Below are positions 8,564-18,089 of a DNA stretch of 64,000 nt, piece after piece. Location of the stretch: positions 86,795 through 150,794 of the forward strand of contig PUXW01000007.1 of assembly GCA_009659925.1 (NCBI GenBank). The letters run 5' to 3'. The notes beneath the pieces were generated by a model. The model did no database searches. It had not been told where the DNA came from and saw nothing but the letters and a program-made list of their open reading frames with translations. The translations under genes and the position numbers were made by a program. Position 1 is the stretch's first letter. Each line of letters starts with the position of its first letter. Source of the DNA: Nitratiruptor sp. (GTDB taxonomy: Bacteria; Campylobacterota; Campylobacteria; Campylobacterales; Nitratiruptoraceae).

Positions 8564-10276
8564 CTACCAGAACCAACCTCCACCGAAGAGGCCTCCGAAA
8601 AAGCCTCCACCACCTTCATTTCGCTCTTCGACCTCTACATAGACCCAAGCCACGGCCTGGTCTTGCCCGTCGCTGATGGTGTAGCGGAAGCGATCTTGGC
8701 CGCTGAAACCATCCTCAGGGGTATAGACCAGGAGTCCATCCCGCTCCTCCACCCAACCATGGGATGGCTGCTCATAGCTCTCAATCCAGATGGCATCCCC
8801 GTCCGGATCGCTGTCGTTGGCGAGGACATCGATAGCCACCGACTCACCTTCCTGGGTGGTCGCCTCATCGTCGTGGGCGACGGGAGGGGTGTTCTGGGGC
8901 TCTGGCTCCTCGCTGCCACCATCTCCACCCCCGCTCTCTCCATCTTCTCCTCCATCTCCAGGAGCCTTGGCCCGGAGGGAGTTGTTGAGGTTGAGCCTGG
9001 CCGCAGAGCCAATCACCCCTTCATAGGCATCTTGATAGTCCCCATAGTCGTTGATGAGGGCGATCTTCTCCTCTACGCCCATCTGGGGATGGAGGGCGCT
9101 AAGCAGAGCTATGGAACCTGTGACGAAGGGGGTAGCCAGGGAGGTTCCATCGGCATAGGCGTAGCTATCGCCGGGATAGGTGGAGAGGATGTTGACCCCT
9201 GGAGCGGCAATATCGACACTCTCGGGACCGTAGTTGGAAAAGTCAGCCAGATTGTCGTGCTGGTCGCTGGCGGCAACGCTGATGATATTGGGTGCGTCAT
9301 AGGCAGCTGGGTAGATGGGATCATCATCGATGTTCTTCCCTTCATTCCCAGCGGCGGCACACAAGATTACCCCCTGCTCGCCCAGCCGTTTGATGGCCTC
9401 ATTGGTCGCATCGTCCTGGCTGCCTCCAGGGCCACCGAAGCTGGCATTGATGGCGACGATGGGCTCTCCCTCTTCCACCTTCTGGGAGACATAGTCCAGC
9501 GCTTCCAGGATGTCGCTGGTATAGCCATACCCGTTGGGGCGAAAGACCTTGAGGGCCATGATGGAAATTTCAGGGGCCACACCGCTTATCCCCTCTCCAT
9601 TGTCTCCTACGGCTCCGATGACTCCAGCCACCAGGGTTCCATGGTAGTGGCCATTTTCGTCATATGGAGCATCGGGCATCGGATCGGGGTCGTTGTTCCC
9701 CTCATCATCTCCGGCAAAGTCATATCCGTGGTAGGGGTTCCCCTGCCACATGTTCTCCCGTAAATCGCTATGGGTATAATCGACTCCGGTATCGAGAACC
9801 GCAACTACCAGGGATCGCCTTCCCCGCTCGATCTCCCAGGCCTCTTCGGCATCGATATCGGCGTCGTAGGTTCCAGCTTCCCCGTTGACCTCTTGTCCCT
9901 GGTTCTCCAGGCCCCACTGCTTCTGGTAGTAGGGATCGTTACTGAGGGGAATGTAGGCGTAGTTGGGGGTCACGGAACGCACGAAGTTGCTATAAGGAGG
10001 CTGGGAGAAGAGCTCCAGAAGCTCTCTGGTTGAGAGGATGGGGGACTTGACCCAGACCGCATTGACCAGATTGTACTGGGTATAGTCGATGCGATCGAGC
10101 AGATCCCAAGCAACTTCGGCGAAGGGAACCCCCTCGTCTAGGAGGAGGATCACCTCGTTGGGAGCGCTCTGGCTTGGCAGGGCGGCAAAGTACTGGTTCA
10201 AAGAGGGAAAATCCTCGGCTTGAAGGGTGATGGCACATGTGAGTGCAAGGAGAATAGATTTCGGTTTTGGCAACAT
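8564..10276 (-). CDS. Secreted S8 (subtilisin) serine peptidase with C-terminal cadherin/VCBS-like Ig domain
   Basis: Triad motifs AVLDTGVDYTHSDLR, NGHYHGTLVAGVIGA, DGTSLATPFVTG; Ig-like PPVAHDDEATTQEGESVAIDVLANDSDPDGD; Gly/aromatic C-terminus. Confidence 0.92.
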   Translation of the reverse strand: MLPKPKSILLALTCAITLQAEDFPSLNQYFAALPSQSAPNEVILLLDEGVPFAEVAWDLLDRIDYTQYNLVNAVWVKSPILSTRELLELFSQPPYSNFVRSVTPNYAYIPLSNDPYYQKQWGLENQGQEVNGEAGTYDADIDAEEAWEIERGRRSLVVAVLDTGVDYTHSDLRENMWQGNPYHGYDFAGDDEGNNDPDPMPDAPYDENGHYHGTLVAGVIGAVGDNGEGISGVAPEISIMALKVFRPNGYGYTSDILEALDYVSQKVEEGEPIVAINASFGGPGGSQDDATNEAIKRLGEQGVILCAAAGNEGKNIDDDPIYPAAYDAPNIISVAASDQHDNLADFSNYGPESVDIAAPGVNILSTYPGDSYAYADGTSLATPFVTGSIALLSALHPQMGVEEKIALINDYGDYQDAYEGVIGSAARLNLNNSLRAKAPGDGGEDGESGGGDGGSEEPEPQNTPPVAHDDEATTQEGESVAIDVLANDSDPDGDAIWIESYEQPSHGWVEERDGLLVYTPEDGFSGQDRFRYTISDGQDQAVAWVYVEVEERNEGGGGFFGGLFGGGWFW

Positions 10277-10314
10277 ATCACTTCCTTTTATGAACTTGAT
10301 ATGGCCAAATTATA

Positions 10315-11145
10315 CTACAAAGTGAGCCGTTTGGCTATGTTTTGGGTGAAAATGACCCGATCCCCAGCCTCGACCAGAAACTCCAGGGGCTCCTGGAAGA
10401 AGAGGAGAATGGTTGAACCCATCTGGAAGTAGCCAAGCAGCTCCCCCTTTTTGAGCCAGAGCTCTTGGTATTGGAAGATAACCGGCCGGGTATTGGCCCT
10501 GTTGGTTTGAAGCCGTGGCTCGAAGACGATATGGATCTGCCCCACGTTGAGGGCTCCCACCAAGACGATATAGACTATGGCTCCATCCCTGGTGCGACAC
10601 TCCAAGAAGACCCGCTCATTCTCGACGAAGAGGTTGGCCCGTTTGCGCAAGAAGGGAAGATTGACCGGCAAGAGCCGTCCTGGAATGTGGACGAGCCGGA
10701 GGATTTGGAGGCTATAGGGCATGTGGTAGCGATGGTAGTCCCGGGGGGAGAGGTAGAGATTGAGGAAGGAGCGGAGTTTGTCGAGAAAACAGCCCCCTTG
10801 CAGGAGATCGTCGATTCGATAGGCCATCCCCTTGATCTGGAGGGCCTTGCCCGCTTTCACTTCCCCCACTTCGGTAACAAGCCCATCGCAGGGGGAGATG
10901 TAGTAGCGATCGTCGGCCAGGAGGGGACGCTGGATGGAGAGGGGGCGGGTGAAGAGGGCGTTGAGGCTCTCGTAAGATTCGGCAGGCTCGAACTCCCCCA
11001 TATCGAGACCCAGGAGGCGGACATAGGAGCGGTTGATGAACCGCTGGATTGGGCCGGGGAAGCGGTAGGCCGCAAACTTCCCGAAGCCCCGGGAGAAGAT
11101 ATTGCTCCAGAGCAGACCCTTCACAAGACTCCTTTTTTCCCCCAT
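10315..11145 (-). CDS. psd: Phosphatidylserine decarboxylase
   Basis: LFVENERVFLE, VGALNVGQIHI, GYFQMGSTILLF (GST self-cleavage motif). Confidence 0.92.
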   Translation of the reverse strand: MGEKRSLVKGLLWSNIFSRGFGKFAAYRFPGPIQRFINRSYVRLLGLDMGEFEPAESYESLNALFTRPLSIQRPLLADDRYYISPCDGLVTEVGEVKAGKALQIKGMAYRIDDLLQGGCFLDKLRSFLNLYLSPRDYHRYHMPYSLQILRLVHIPGRLLPVNLPFLRKRANLFVENERVFLECRTRDGAIVYIVLVGALNVGQIHIVFEPRLQTNRANTRPVIFQYQELWLKKGELLGYFQMGSTILLFFQEPLEFLVEAGDRVIFTQNIAKRLTL

Positions 11146-11154
11146 TGTACCATA

Positions 11155-14100
11155 TCACTCCTTCACGAAACGGCGATAGAGGAGGGGGAGGAGGATGAGG
11201 GTCAAGGTGGTGGAGGTGATGAGCCCATAGATCACGACGATGGCTAGAGGACGCTGGATCTCGCTTCCTGGTCCGGTGGCAAAGAGCATGGGAACCAGGG
11301 AGAGGGCTGCGATGGTCGCGGTCATCATCACCGGACGCAACCGCCGTTTGGCTCCTTCGACGACGACCTGGTCGATGGGGAGGCGCTTTCGCAACTCATT
11401 GAAGTAGCTCACCATTACCACCCCGTTGAGCACCGCGATCCCTAAGAGGGCAATGAAACCTACCGAGGCTGGAACCGAGAGGTACTCCTGGTGGATGTAA
11501 AGGCCAAAGAGCCCCCCCATCATCGCCAGGGGAATGGTGGTATAGATGATGAGGCTCTCCACCAGAGAGTGGAAGGTCAGATAGAGGATGAGGAAGATGA
11601 CCACAAGGGCGATGGGAACCACGATCATGAGCCGCTCCATCGTCTCTTGTTGGCTCTTGAACTCCCCTCCATACTCGATCTGATACCCTGGAGGCAAAGG
11701 GAGTTTCTGGGCCACTTGGGCCTTGATGGCTTGGACGAAGGTGACCAGGTCGGTTCCCTGGACATTGGTCTGGATCGAGACGAAGCGACGGGCATGTTCA
11801 TGTTTGATCTCCACTGGTCCAGAGCGCTTGATCACCTCCACTACCTCCAAGAGGGGAATCGCCTCTCCCTTCTGACCCACGAGGTAGAGCCCTTGGAGCT
11901 CCTCACGCTTGTAGGGGCCCCGGATAATAATGGGAAAGCGCTTCATCCCTTCATAGACGACTCCGACCTCGATCCCGCTAATCGCCGCTTTGAGGAGTCG
12001 GGCCACATCCTCCTTGTTGAGCCCGTAGCTGCCCAACTTCTCCTCTTTGAAGTGGAGTTCGTAGTAGGCGACCCCCTCATTCTGGCGCATGTAGACATCG
12101 ACGCTACCCGGGGTCGCTTGGACAATCTCTTTGACCCTTTGGCCCAGGCGTTCGAGGGTTTCGATCTCTTCGCCGAAGATCTTGATCACCACATCCCCCC
12201 GGGACCCGGTGAGCATCTCGGAGGTACGCATCTCGATGGGCTGGGTGAAGGTAAATTCGATCCCTTCAAAGCCCTGGAGGATCTGACGCATTTGCTCTTT
12301 GAGCCACTCTACATCCTGGACCCGCCACTCCCGTTTGGGTTTGAAGACCAGGAAGGTATCGGTATCGTTGAGCCCCATTGGATCGAGACCGATCTCGTCA
12401 CTTCCCGTCCGGGCGATGATGGCTTTGATCTCTGGAACCCCTTCCATGAGGGCCCGCTGGATTTTGGTATTGAGGCGGATGCCAGCCGGGATGTTGATGG
12501 ATGGATGGGCTTCAATCCCAATAACGATATTCCCCTCGTCCATCGTGGGGATGTAGGTCTTGCCGATTTGACCAAAGGCCCAGATGGTCCAGCCCACCAG
12601 GAGGATGACCAGGGCGTAGATGAGGTATTCCACTTTGAAGGCGAAACGCAGCAGGGGGGTGTAAAGAGCCAAGAGAGCGCGCATGAGGAGGGTTTGTCCA
12701 TGCTTTGGCCGCCGGATAAAGAAGGAGGCGATGGTGGGGATGACGAGGAGAGCCAGCAAGATAGCACTGGCCAGGGTGAAGATGATACTCCAGGCTACGG
12801 GGGAAAAGAGCTTCCCACTAAGGCCAGAAAGGCTCAAGAGAGGTGTGAAGATGATGATGATAATCGTCACTCCAGAGATGATGGGCAAAGCCACCTCCCT
12901 GGCCGCCTCATAGATCACTTGGAGCCGGGGCTTGGTGGGGCTGTTGGCTAAACGGGTAATGATGTTCTCCACCATCACCACCCCTGAGTCGATGATCATC
13001 CCGATAGCCACGATGATTCCCCCAAGGCTCATAAGGTTCACGCTCATGTCGAAGGTATACATGAGGATGAAGGCGCTCAAAATGGCTAGAGGGAGAATTA
13101 AAGCAACGGTGATGGCCGAGACCATGTTCCCCAGGTACAAGAGGAGTACCACCATCACAAGGAAAACCCCCTCGACCAAGGCCTTCTTGACCATGAAGAG
13201 GGCCCGATCGATGAGGTCGCTTCGATCGTAGAAGACATCGATCTTGGTCCCTTCAGGTAGGGAAGGGGCAAGCTCTTCGAGGCGCTCCTTGACCCGGGCC
13301 GTCACCTTGGAGGCATCGGCCCCTTTGAGGCTCAAGACCAGCCCCTCCACCGTCTCTCCCTTCCCATCCCGGGTCACATAGCCGTAGCGGGTCAAGGCGT
13401 CGATTTCGACCTTGGCGATATCCCCGAGGCGTATGATTGCCCCATTATCCAAGACCCGGATCACCAGCTCCCGCATCTCTTCGAGGCTCTCCATCCGCCC
13501 TGGGAGTCGGACCAGCAGGGCCTCCTCCCCCCGTTCAATCCGTCCGGCTCCATAGTTGGCGTTGTTTTTTATCAAGCGCTCTTCGATCTCTTCGAGTTTT
13601 ATGCCCAGTTGGGCCATCTTGGCAAAATCAGGCTCGATCCGATAGCTTTTCACCAGCCCCCCAAGGGCATTGACATCGGCGACCCCTTCGATATTGCGCA
13701 AAGCCGGGCGGATCACCCAATCCAAGAGGGTACGCCGCTCCATGAGGGAGAGGCGATCCGACTCGATGGTGAACATGAAGACCTCCCCCAGGGGAGTGGT
13801 GATGGGGGCGATTCCCCCTGTAATGGAGGGGGGCAGCTCCCCTTTGATATCGTTGAAGCGTTGGTAGACCACATTCCGAGCCCAGTAGATGTCGGTTCCA
13901 TCTTCAAAGTCGATGGTCACGTCGGCTAGAGCATACTTGCTGATGCTGCGAACCATCTTCTGGTGGGGGATACCCTGCATCTCCAGTTCGATGGGGATAG
14001 TGATCTGGCGTTCCACCTCCTCCGGGGTCATTCCCGGTGCCTTGATAATGATCTTCACCTGGACCGGAGAGACATCGGGAAAGGCATCGATGGTGAGGCG

Positions 14101-14196
14101 GTTATAGGCGATCACCCCTCCAATGGCGATGGCCAGAGCCACCATGATGGCCAAAAGCCGTTGCGAGAGGGCAAAGGCGATGATGCGATCAATCAT
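11155..14196 (-). CDS. Heavy-metal-efflux-type RND permease (CusA/CzcA family)
   Basis: 1013 aa; IDRIIAFALSQRLLAIMVALAIAIGGVIAYNRLTIDAFPDVSPVQVKI; AIGMIIDSGVVMVEN. Confidence 0.93.
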   Translation of the reverse strand: MIDRIIAFALSQRLLAIMVALAIAIGGVIAYNRLTIDAFPDVSPVQVKIIIKAPGMTPEEVERQITIPIELEMQGIPHQKMVRSISKYALADVTIDFEDGTDIYWARNVVYQRFNDIKGELPPSITGGIAPITTPLGEVFMFTIESDRLSLMERRTLLDWVIRPALRNIEGVADVNALGGLVKSYRIEPDFAKMAQLGIKLEEIEERLIKNNANYGAGRIERGEEALLVRLPGRMESLEEMRELVIRVLDNGAIIRLGDIAKVEIDALTRYGYVTRDGKGETVEGLVLSLKGADASKVTARVKERLEELAPSLPEGTKIDVFYDRSDLIDRALFMVKKALVEGVFLVMVVLLLYLGNMVSAITVALILPLAILSAFILMYTFDMSVNLMSLGGIIVAIGMIIDSGVVMVENIITRLANSPTKPRLQVIYEAAREVALPIISGVTIIIIIFTPLLSLSGLSGKLFSPVAWSIIFTLASAILLALLVIPTIASFFIRRPKHGQTLLMRALLALYTPLLRFAFKVEYLIYALVILLVGWTIWAFGQIGKTYIPTMDEGNIVIGIEAHPSINIPAGIRLNTKIQRALMEGVPEIKAIIARTGSDEIGLDPMGLNDTDTFLVFKPKREWRVQDVEWLKEQMRQILQGFEGIEFTFTQPIEMRTSEMLTGSRGDVVIKIFGEEIETLERLGQRVKEIVQATPGSVDVYMRQNEGVAYYELHFKEEKLGSYGLNKEDVARLLKAAISGIEVGVVYEGMKRFPIIIRGPYKREELQGLYLVGQKGEAIPLLEVVEVIKRSGPVEIKHEHARRFVSIQTNVQGTDLVTFVQAIKAQVAQKLPLPPGYQIEYGGEFKSQQETMERLMIVVPIALVVIFLILYLTFHSLVESLIIYTTIPLAMMGGLFGLYIHQEYLSVPASVGFIALLGIAVLNGVVMVSYFNELRKRLPIDQVVVEGAKRRLRPVMMTATIAALSLVPMLFATGPGSEIQRPLAIVVIYGLITSTTLTLILLPLLYRRFVKE

Positions 14197-15226
14197 GGTC
14201 CCCCTCCAGTGCTCCCTTGAGGGAGATGACCCCCTCTATGGCCACCAGATCGCCAGGGCGCACCTGGGAGGAGCGAATGTAGACCTGTTCCTTGGTACGG
14301 GCGAGGATCTGGACCGGAACGAAGGAGAATCCTCCCTCCCCCTTGACGAAGAGTCCACTCTCCCCTTGGATTTCGACGATCGCCGTAGATGGGACCACGA
14401 GAACCGCTTTGGGGAGGTAGAGGCTCACCCGCTCCTTTTGACCTGGAAGGAGTTTCAAAGGGGCTTGGATCATGACCGAGCGGGTCTGGCTCTCCTCGTC
14501 GACGAGGGGAGAGATCCGCTGGATCCGACCTAGGTGGCCGTTGAGATGGATCTCTCCCCCCTCACGGAGCTCTTTCGTCACCGCCAGGGGGAGGGCCACC
14601 TTGACAATTGTCCCTTGGGGGCTGGTGATGGTAAGCATGTGATCTCCTTGATGGAGGTAGAGCTTGGGATTGATGGCCAGATCGCTCACCCGTCCATCGA
14701 TGGGGGCCCGGAGGCGAAGGATCGGATCGGGGCGCCTCGTCCTTGTGATCCGGGCTACCTGTTCCCGCTCCAGTCCCCAATCCAGCAGAAGGTTCTTGAG
14801 AGAGTGGACCTGGCTCTGGAACTTGAGGAGCTCGTTACGCGCTTGGAGGTAGCGTTTCTTTGGGACGATCGCCGCCTCGGAGAGGGGTTTGAGCCGCTTC
14901 ACCTCGTTGCGGTAGTAGTCGTACTCGATAAGGGCCTTGAGGTACTCCCCTTCGATTTCAAGGATCTTTGGACTCTTGATAGTGGCAATGAGCTGCCCCT
15001 TTTGAACTGGATCGAAGAGATCGACTTCAAGCCCTTCCACAACCCCTTCAATGGGAGCATCTAACACATAACGCCCTTTGGCTGGCAGGTAGCCGACGGC
15101 TAGAAAACTCCCGATGTAGAGGCGATCCGCCACCCGTACGGGAGCCGTGGGCAAATCGGCTGGAATCGGCTCCCCTTGGGCTAAAAGGAGCATCAGCGTG
15201 CACAAAAACGTTGCGAGTTTCATCAT
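14189..15226 (-). CDS. RND efflux periplasmic adaptor (membrane fusion protein)
   Basis: RYVLDAPIEGVVEGLEVDLFDPVQKGQLIATI and LRAPIDGRVSDL barrel-sandwich motifs; tripartite operon context. Confidence 0.88.
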   Translation of the reverse strand: MMKLATFLCTLMLLLAQGEPIPADLPTAPVRVADRLYIGSFLAVGYLPAKGRYVLDAPIEGVVEGLEVDLFDPVQKGQLIATIKSPKILEIEGEYLKALIEYDYYRNEVKRLKPLSEAAIVPKKRYLQARNELLKFQSQVHSLKNLLLDWGLEREQVARITRTRRPDPILRLRAPIDGRVSDLAINPKLYLHQGDHMLTITSPQGTIVKVALPLAVTKELREGGEIHLNGHLGRIQRISPLVDEESQTRSVMIQAPLKLLPGQKERVSLYLPKAVLVVPSTAIVEIQGESGLFVKGEGGFSFVPVQILARTKEQVYIRSSQVRPGDLVAIEGVISLKGALEGDHD

Positions 15227-16386
15227 CGGAATACCCTTTCAATTTCGATTCCATAGCGCTCCATATACTCGGCGATGGCTTCGAGATGGTCCAATTTCGT
15301 CTGGAGGATGGTTTCTACTAAGGCAAGGCGACTCTCCAGGGCCTTCAAGAGCCCCAAAACCCCCTCTTCGCCGGCGAGAAAGCGCTTTTGACTCTGCTCC
15401 ACGAGGCTCTGGGCTAGATCCTCCATAGAGCTCTCAAGGTTCTGGAGCCGCTGTTGATAGAGTTGCAACCGCCTCTTCAAGCGCTCCCGCTCCTGGCGGT
15501 ACTCTAGAGTGAAGCGCTCCAGTTCGTAATGGGCTGCAAGTAGCTCCTTGCGAGCTGCCTCTTTGGCCCTTTTGGTCGAGGAAGAGGTGGCCAGGGGAAT
15601 GGAGAGGCTCAGACTGGCCCGCTTGGCGTCGAGTTCCTTGGCAAGGGTCAAGTCGAGGCCGAGGGTTTGAATTGGCTTGGAGCGAAGATCGAGCTCTCGT
15701 TGGAGTAGAAGCTTTCGCTCCTGGTAGACCCTCCAGGCCAAAGAGTTCTCCGGTTCAAAGAGGGCCTTCCTATCTAGGGGAGGAAGGGTACACACGAAGT
15801 GGCCATCGAAGGAGGGGATGAGACTTGCAATCCCGCTGGCAAAGCGATCCAGCTCCATTGCGATTTGGGTCAATTCGAGTTCGAGGCGACGGAGTTCTAG
15901 CCGGGCCATAAGGGCCTCATTAGCTCCAAACTCCCCTAACCGCACCCCTGTTTCGATATGGTCAGCCATCTTGGCATAGAGATCGCGCAATTTCCGTTTG
16001 GCCTGGAGACTCTCTTGGATGAGGCAATGGCGCCCATAGAGCCGCCAGAGCTCGATCTTGAGCCGGTTGGCCTCATAGAGCTGGATGAGTTCCCCGTAGC
16101 GCTTGCTATGGCGCATATACCCCTTCAAATCGCCACCCACGAAGAGATCCCGCCCAATCCCAACCTCATACTCCATCTTCCCAGGCCCCTCGTCGCTCTC
16201 CCCGTAGCCAAGGGCCAGGGAGATCCTGGGGTTGGCGTTGAAGGTCTGGGCCTGCTGGGTGAGGATCTGGGCTTCGATCTTGGAGGAGTGCTGGCGATAG
16301 CTGGGAGCCTCCTCGATCTGGCTCCACAGGCTGAGAAGATCTTGGGCCAGCAGGGGTAGGGCAAAAAGGAACCAGATAAGCGGCAT
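15223..16386 (-). CDS. TolC-family outer-membrane efflux protein
   Basis: Coiled-coil-rich 387 aa protein with signal peptide; operon with RND pump and adaptor. Confidence 0.82.
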   Translation of the reverse strand: MPLIWFLFALPLLAQDLLSLWSQIEEAPSYRQHSSKIEAQILTQQAQTFNANPRISLALGYGESDEGPGKMEYEVGIGRDLFVGGDLKGYMRHSKRYGELIQLYEANRLKIELWRLYGRHCLIQESLQAKRKLRDLYAKMADHIETGVRLGEFGANEALMARLELRRLELELTQIAMELDRFASGIASLIPSFDGHFVCTLPPLDRKALFEPENSLAWRVYQERKLLLQRELDLRSKPIQTLGLDLTLAKELDAKRASLSLSIPLATSSSTKRAKEAARKELLAAHYELERFTLEYRQERERLKRRLQLYQQRLQNLESSMEDLAQSLVEQSQKRFLAGEEGVLGLLKALESRLALVETILQTKLDHLEAIAEYMERYGIEIERVFR

Positions 16387-16431
16387 GGACCCTCCTTGTG
16401 CAAAGATGAGTTAGGGTGGTTGGAGCGAGGG

Positions 16432-16704
16432 TTAGCCTCGGGGAGGGGGGGTGGCCACTTCTGGTTCGGTTTGGGGTAAGAGAGTGGGGCCTCCTTCGAT
16501 GGCAGGAAGTCTCAAAAAGTGGGGCGCGAGGGTTAAGGGAGTATCGAGGAGGAAGTACTGGTGGTAGAGCTTGTGTTCGACATGTTGTGCTATAATATCG
16601 CACTTTTGGGTTGGATGGAGGACATCGCACTGGGCGATGAAATAGTCGTGCAAAGCGGCGACGATAAGGGAGAGTAGCAGGATTTTCAAGACGAGCCCTC
16701 GCAT
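16432..16704 (-). CDS. Small His/Cys-containing membrane-anchored or exported protein upstream of the RND operon
   Basis: MRGLVLKILLLSLIVAALHDYFIAQCDVLHPTQKCDIIAQHVEHKLYHQYF...; 45 nt upstream of the TolC-like gene, same strand. Confidence 0.5.
   Translation of the reverse strand: MRGLVLKILLLSLIVAALHDYFIAQCDVLHPTQKCDIIAQHVEHKLYHQYFLLDTPLTLAPHFLRLPAIEGGPTLLPQTEPEVATPPPRG
16588..16596 (+). promoter_or_regulatory. Putative extended -10 promoter (toward gltX), antisense inside the small ORF
   Basis: TGCTATAAT on the + strand, about 195 bp upstream of gltX. Confidence 0.45.
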
Positions 16705-16790
16705 GATGGCCGAGTATAACCAAAAAAGGTTTCCCTCCCGTTGAGCCAGGAAAGTAGTGGGAGGGCTTTAGATCCATTTAAAGGAGGTTC

Positions 16791-18089
16791 ATGCTCCGTT
16801 TCGCCCCATCACCCACAGGGGACTTGCACATCGGGAACCTGCGGGTCGCCCTGATCAACTACATCCTTGCCAAGCAGCGCCGCGAACCCTTCCTCGTGCG
16901 CATCGAAGACACCGACACCCAGCGAAATGTCGAGGGGAAGGATCGAGAGATCTTGGAGATCCTCCAGCGCTTTGGCATCGAATACGACCAGCTCCTCTAC
17001 CAGAGTCAAAACCTCCACTTCCACCAGCAGCTGGCCTTCAAATTGCTCCAGGAGGGGAAGGCCTTTCCCTGTTTTTGCACTCCAGAAGAATTGGAACGGG
17101 AGCGCCAAAGGGCCAAGGAGGAGGGGCGGCCCTATCGCTACAGTGGCAAGTGTGCCCAACGCTCCCTAGCCCAGGCCAGCCGCCATCCAGGCAAGTTCTC
17201 GATCCGTATCAAGAAACCCGAGGCCCCCATCACCTTCCAAGATCGCATCAAAGGTTTCATCTCCTTTGACCCCTTCGATGTGGATAGCTTCGTCATCCTC
17301 AGGGCTGATGGTCGCCCAACCTACAATTTTGCCTGTGCCATCGACGATATGCTCTCAGATGTCTCCCTCGTCGTCCGGGGGGAGGACCACCTCTCCAACA
17401 CGCCGAAGCAGATCCACATCCGCCAGGAACTGGGCTATTCCAAGGCGATCGAATACGCCCACTTGCCCATGATCCTCAACCAGGAGGGGAAGAAGATGAG
17501 TAAGCGGGAGCAAGGGGCCAGCGTCCGCTGGCTCTTGGAGGAGGGCTACCTTCCCGAGGCTATCGCCAACTACCTTCTCCTCCTCGGGAACAAGACCCCA
17601 ACCGAGATCTTCACCCTCCAAGAGGCCATCCAATGGTTCGACCTGGCCAATCTCTCCCGGGCCCCGGCCCGGTTCGATCTCGAGAAGCTACGCTTCATCA
17701 ACCGGGCCCACCTCCGCCGCAAGGGGCCCCAGGAACTGGCGGCCCTTCTGGGCATAGAACCGGCGCAGGGAGCGCTAGCGGCCATCTATCTCGAAGAGGC
17801 CAGCACCCTCAAAGAGCTTCGCGCTAAAATAGAGCCCATCTTTGCCAAGGATCGGGATTTGGGAGAGTTTGAACGGGAGGGGGAGCTCTTGCGCCAGGCA
17901 ATTGCTGGGATGGGAGAGCTTCCAGCCGAATTTGAGGTTTTCAAAGGCCAACTCATGGAGGCTACAGGGCTGCGGGGAAAGCAGTTCTTTAAGCCGCTGC
18001 GCATCCTCATGACCGGTTTGGCCCATGGGCCCGAACTCCATCTCCTCTATCCGCACCTGCGAGATCATATCCAAAAGGTGGTCCAATGA
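16791..18089 (+). CDS. gltX: Glutamyl-tRNA synthetase, GluRS2-like
   Basis: MLRFAPSPTGDLHIGNLRVALINYILAKQRREPFLVRIEDTD; KMSKR loop KKMSKREQG; followed by yggT-slt. Confidence 0.94.
   Translation: MLRFAPSPTGDLHIGNLRVALINYILAKQRREPFLVRIEDTDTQRNVEGKDREILEILQRFGIEYDQLLYQSQNLHFHQQLAFKLLQEGKAFPCFCTPEELERERQRAKEEGRPYRYSGKCAQRSLAQASRHPGKFSIRIKKPEAPITFQDRIKGFISFDPFDVDSFVILRADGRPTYNFACAIDDMLSDVSLVVRGEDHLSNTPKQIHIRQELGYSKAIEYAHLPMILNQEGKKMSKREQGASVRWLLEEGYLPEAIANYLLLLGNKTPTEIFTLQEAIQWFDLANLSRAPARFDLEKLRFINRAHLRRKGPQELAALLGIEPAQGALAAIYLEEASTLKELRAKIEPIFAKDRDLGEFEREGELLRQAIAGMGELPAEFEVFKGQLMEATGLRGKQFFKPLRILMTGLAHGPELHLLYPHLRDHIQKVVQ

Noticed and set aside
8276-9763. 495-aa + strand ORF
   Set aside because: Antisense to the S8 peptidase and the 97-aa ORF; no recognisable protein features.
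11491-12951. 486-aa + strand ORF
   Set aside because: Antisense to the RND pump; His/Asp/Glu-rich artefactual composition.
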